Origin: Cyanobacteria bacterium UBA2566
Lineage (GTDB): Bacteria > Cyanobacteriota > Cyanobacteriia > Cyanobacteriales > Desertifilaceae
Length of the DNA: 17,045 nt
Direction of reading: 5' to 3'
Assembly (NCBI GenBank): GCA_002340255.1
Contig: DDLS01000191.1
Coordinates: forward strand, 1 to 17,045
The notes beneath the pieces are model-generated. The model searched no databases, was not told where the DNA came from, and saw only the letters and a list, made by a program, of their open reading frames with translations. Below, in pieces: positions 14,830-17,045 of this stretch. Numbering within the stretch: position 1 is the first letter of the stretch; each line of letters starts with the position of its first letter. The translations under genes and the position numbers were made by a program.

Positions 14830-14865
14830 GGAAATCTATGGTGATGCTTTTATGGATAGATTTCC
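14830..14865. promoter_or_regulatory. 10-bp inverted repeat between divergent genes (possible operator)
   Basis: GGAAATCTAT (14830-14839) and ATAGATTTCC (14856-14865) are perfect inverted copies with a 16-base spacer, in the divergent region between the small minus-strand gene and the recombinase gene. A dimeric repressor site is the simplest reading; an RNA hairpin is possible. Confidence 0.4.
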
Positions 14866-15005
14866 TCTATTTGTACGACCTATTTACCCTGCACTGCTTT
14901 GGAGTGGTGTAGGATTATTTTGTGTGCAAATTAGGTGTAGCCCCCTCTTCCTAAAGGAGCGCTACAGGAGCCTAACGGCATTCCAATAGCTAGAAGCTTT
15001 GCCAA

Positions 15006-15054
15006 ATCTGCCTTATAGAACCTTGAAAAGGAAATAGGCAGAAAATAGGCAGAT
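15006..15054 (+). promoter_or_regulatory. leader hairpin that can occlude the recombinase start codon
   Basis: ATCTGCCT (15006-15013) can pair perfectly with AGGCAGAT (15047-15054), which includes the first two bases of the ATG at 15053. A second copy AGGCAGA (15036-15042) can pair with the same upstream strand over 7 bases and would leave the start open. So two mutually exclusive hairpins are possible. Confidence 0.4.
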
Positions 15055-16612
15055 GTCTGACAATCACACTAAACAGGCATGGTCTCTGGTGAATGAGTAT
15101 TTCCACTCTCACCAGATTGACCCATCCAAGTACGTTGACTATGAACTGGTGAGGATTTACCTTAAGGCTTGCCAGAAAAGTACCCCCAAGGGTGTCTCTA
15201 TTAGCAGGCAAGGGAATCGACTGTATCTTCGGTTCAAAACGACTACCAAGCCAGCAACGGCTAATAATAGCTGTAACGAAGACTGTACCCGTGATGGTTG
15301 CGTGAACGCTCTTGCCAAGGCTCTGCTTGTGGCTTACAAACTCAATGGATGCGAGACAGAAACGGAGTTTTGGTCATGGTACGAGTCAAAAATCAAAGGG
15401 ACTAAAACCCTGGTTGATGATTGCCTAACCATCGGGGATGCCATTGAGATTGTGAAGAACAACTACCTCTCTGGTTATGACAAATGTGGTCGCGATCGGA
15501 ATGATGAGAAGTCAAGGATTAACACCCTGGCTATCTACAATAAAACCTATGGAAGCCATCACGCCAAGCTCAACCCTAAGCTTAAGCTCACTGGTGAAAA
15601 CATCATCCCTGAAATCATCCAAAACTGGGGTCAACTGATTATCAGTATCTCCGGTTCACAAACCTTATGTTCCAAGGGGTTTAGAAATGCCTATACAGGA
15701 ACTCTGAAGCTTTTCAGGGATACTAGGCTTGATACTGAATTAGCTAAGGTGCAATCTTACTTTGGAACTCTTAAGGTAGTTCGTAAAACTAAGATGCAGT
15801 CCATTGATATTGAGACCTTCCTAGATTTTAGGGCTAGAGTTTTGGGACTCAATGGTTATGAGTTGACCAAGGCTCAGTTAAATAATATCGAGTCTCGCAG
15901 GTCATGGTTCAAGGCTATTTGTATTAACCTACTCTATGGTTTTCGATGTTCTGAATTCAAGGCTATTCAAAACCTTGATAAACCTGTTAAGCGCGGTAAT
16001 CGCGTAATCAAGGCACTCCATGACCCAGATAATTATGAGAATATTCTCGTAGTCGATGATGGGTTTTGGATTACCGATAGCAGTGGAAAACGTCACTATA
16101 TCACAGTGAAGACTTCCAAGAGAATATGTTGCCCAATGATTCATCCTGATTACCCTAATCTGATTGAATTATTAGGAATCAAAGACTCAAGCGTAAAAAT
16201 GCCTGAGACTACCCCTGATGCAAACAGTAACCCAGAATCTATCAAAGATATATACAATAAAGGGATGAGAGAAGCCTTAGTTCGATATATCAACCAAGTA
16301 GGAGAAGGATTCACCCAAACTCATGCCTTACGGCACTTGGCAAACCACCATGGCAAACTCTCTGGATTAACTCGCGACCAACGCGCACTTTCTCTGGGAC
16401 ACTCTGGAGATATGAATGATAGGTATGACGAACACCTAACTGCTGATGCAGAAATTGATTTGCTTCTAACTCCTATCTCCAAAGAAGCGGAAATTGCTGA
16501 ACTCAAAAAACAGCTAAAACATGCAGAGGAAACCATTCTCTTCCTGAAGAAGGAGAATGCCAGACTCAATGAACTCCTAGGAGGTAACGACGACCTTCCT
16601 AGGATTGGCTAA
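15053..16612 (+). CDS. tyrosine recombinase (site-specific integrase)
   Basis: 519 residues. The catalytic domain is in the C-terminal half and complete: Arg298 (LLYGFRCSE), Lys353 (ITVKTSK), His424-x-x-Arg427 (THALRHL), His450 (SLGHSG) and nucleophile Tyr458 (NDRYDEHL). The N-terminal 250 residues should hold arm- and core-binding domains; a Cys cluster CNEDCTRDGC (74-83) may bind metal. After the catalytic Tyr a tail ends in a coiled coil (about 477-508, KKQLKHAEETILFLKKENARLNELL) suited to protein-protein contacts between protomers. It cuts and rejoins DNA through a 3'-phosphotyrosine link and would integrate or excise the surrounding element. No att site or tRNA is visible in the window. 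The gene ends before a strong terminator. Confidence 0.9.
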   Translation: MSDNHTKQAWSLVNEYFHSHQIDPSKYVDYELVRIYLKACQKSTPKGVSISRQGNRLYLRFKTTTKPATANNSCNEDCTRDGCVNALAKALLVAYKLNGCETETEFWSWYESKIKGTKTLVDDCLTIGDAIEIVKNNYLSGYDKCGRDRNDEKSRINTLAIYNKTYGSHHAKLNPKLKLTGENIIPEIIQNWGQLIISISGSQTLCSKGFRNAYTGTLKLFRDTRLDTELAKVQSYFGTLKVVRKTKMQSIDIETFLDFRARVLGLNGYELTKAQLNNIESRRSWFKAICINLLYGFRCSEFKAIQNLDKPVKRGNRVIKALHDPDNYENILVVDDGFWITDSSGKRHYITVKTSKRICCPMIHPDYPNLIELLGIKDSSVKMPETTPDANSNPESIKDIYNKGMREALVRYINQVGEGFTQTHALRHLANHHGKLSGLTRDQRALSLGHSGDMNDRYDEHLTADAEIDLLLTPISKEAEIAELKKQLKHAEETILFLKKENARLNELLGGNDDLPRIG

Positions 16613-16676
16613 GGTTGGCTAGAATGGAAACAAATATCTGAGAAAAAAGAGCGTTTTCTCCTAGCATCCAATTACT

Positions 16677-16706
16677 AAAAGACCCCATAATGGGGTCTTT
16701 TTTTTG
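16677..16706. terminator. strong bidirectional intrinsic terminator
   Basis: AAAAGACCCC (16677-16686) pairs with GGGGTCTTTT across a 5-base loop ATAAT, followed by Ts to 16706. The opposite strand also ends in a T-run (TTTT), so it can end both the recombinase transcript and the minus-strand genes to the right. Confidence 0.9.
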
Positions 16707-16755
16707 GTAATCTTAGTGAAGGGAATAGCCTGATCTCTCTCTTCTCCCATACCTC

Positions 16756-16851
16756 CTACTTATTCCTAAGATTACGACGTAAATTTACGTCGTAATTCCA
16801 CGATTTTGCGGCTTTACCCTCTGAGTCTGTGATTCTTGGACTCTTAGCCAT
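16756..16851 (-). CDS. 31-residue small protein with LRRN C-terminal motif
   Basis: ATG 16851-16849 to TAG 16758-16756; too short for usual gene finders. The product begins MAKSPRITDSEGKAAKSW and ends WNYDVNLRRNLRNK. It overlaps the end of the upstream ORF by 8 bases (ATGGCTAA arrangement), a sign of translational coupling, and AAGGA lies about 10 bases before the ATG. Its tail matches that of the 14488-14763 protein in spacing ([FW]x[LY]xx[HN]LRRNxR). The codons for NYDVNLRRN form a perfect 26-base palindrome (16771-16796). Function unknown; existence is inferred from overlap, start signal and shared motif. Confidence 0.5.
   Translation of the reverse strand: MAKSPRITDSEGKAAKSWNYDVNLRRNLRNK
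16771..16796. repeat. perfect 26-base palindrome
   Basis: Left arm ATTACGACGTAAA (16771-16783) is the exact reverse complement of right arm TTTACGTCGTAAT (16784-16796), with no spacer. The 11-base core TTACGTCGTAA also occurs at 14513-14523, on the other side of the recombinase gene. It lies inside the 31-residue ORF. It could be a regulator or recombinase site. Confidence 0.8.
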
Positions 16852-17045
16852 GACTATCGTTTTCCTTCAACCTTTGCTCAAGTCCTCGCAACATTCGGCG
16901 AATTTTGACGCTCTCTTCTAGGAATTCTTTATCTCGCCCCTTCAGGTCTTTATCTAGTTCCGAGAGCAGGCTATTTGATTTACCGAGAAGAAAGAGGATA
17001 AAGACTTCAACTGAAATAGTCACCAGCTCCCTAAATTCATCGAAT
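16844..17045 (-). CDS. helical small protein, N-terminus outside window
   Basis: An open minus-strand frame of 66 codons enters from the right edge and stops at TAA 16846-16844. It reads FDEFRELVTISVEVFILFLLG, then KSNSLLSELDKDLKGRDKEFLEESVKIRRMLRGLEQRLKENDSHG: a hydrophobic stretch followed by a charged coiled-coil-like helix. A GTG at 17023 is a possible internal start, but the true start may lie outside. It overlaps the 31-residue ORF by 8 bases. No family recognised. Confidence 0.5.
   Translation of the reverse strand, partial: FDEFRELVTISVEVFILFLLGKSNSLLSELDKDLKGRDKEFLEESVKIRRMLRGLEQRLKENDSHG

Noticed and set aside
14764..15052. tRNA gene or att site next to the recombinase
   Set aside because: No cloverleaf, CCA end or TΨC-like GGTTCRA motif was found, and no long direct repeat flanks the gene within the window.

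Overview
The window is cyanobacterial chromosome. The HIP1 octamer GCGATCGC occurs 16 times in the first 13.5 kb, the short tandem heptamers are of the type common in filamentous cyanobacteria, and the gene content fits: a Psb32/TLP18.3-type photosystem II repair protein, menD for phylloquinone synthesis, a cyanobacterial-type precorrin-8X methylmutase, a ComFB protein, and a multi-domain CHASE/Cache-HAMP-PAS-adenylate cyclase. The genus cannot be fixed from the sequence alone.

Layout. 1-950 (minus): the N-terminal part of a DUF1565 beta-helix protein running off the left edge into a Pro-Thr linker. 1113-2544 (plus): a small membrane protein, a YtxH protein and a DUF948 protein, a run of envelope-associated small proteins. 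2701-3504: Psb32-like. 3627-4244: cobH-like, with an unusual active site. 4245-4732: a 488-base gap with no protein gene. 4733-6481: menD. 6636-7085: comFB-like. 7100-8089: a signal-peptide-like mini-ORF and, in the same frame after one TAG, a C39-like peptidase with an SLH domain. 8435-9313: an SH3-domain membrane protein. 9295-10590 (minus): purB. 10748-13456: adenylate cyclase. 13690-14208 (minus): hypothetical membrane protein. From about 14.2 kb to the right edge there is no HIP1 site; this part carries a tyrosine recombinase and short ORFs and looks like a mobile island whose outer boundary lies outside the window.

The main discovery candidate is in the cobH-menD gap. Bases 4470-4680 look like a free-standing structured RNA closed by three perfect long-range helices (9, 8 and 7 bp). 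Inside are, in this order, the universal 12-base sarcin-ricin loop of 23S rRNA with adjoining H96/H97-like sequence, and then a copy of the 23S GTPase-associated centre (L11-binding domain, H42-H44) with compensatory base-pair changes and the key tertiary residues kept. The order is reversed relative to 23S rRNA. These are the two rRNA elements that contact translational GTPases, so this looks like a natural mimic of the ribosomal factor-binding site. A -10 box sits at the right distance from the first base of the closing helix. I know of no described RNA family with this composition.

The genes do not form one pathway. Possible links are adenylate cyclase with ComFB (a family reported to bind cyclic nucleotides), and menD with the RNA 52 bases upstream of it. 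The right-hand island has its own logic: the recombinase and a minus-strand pair of overlapping short genes converge on one bidirectional terminator, and the short proteins on both sides of the recombinase end in the same Leu-Arg-Arg-Asn motif.
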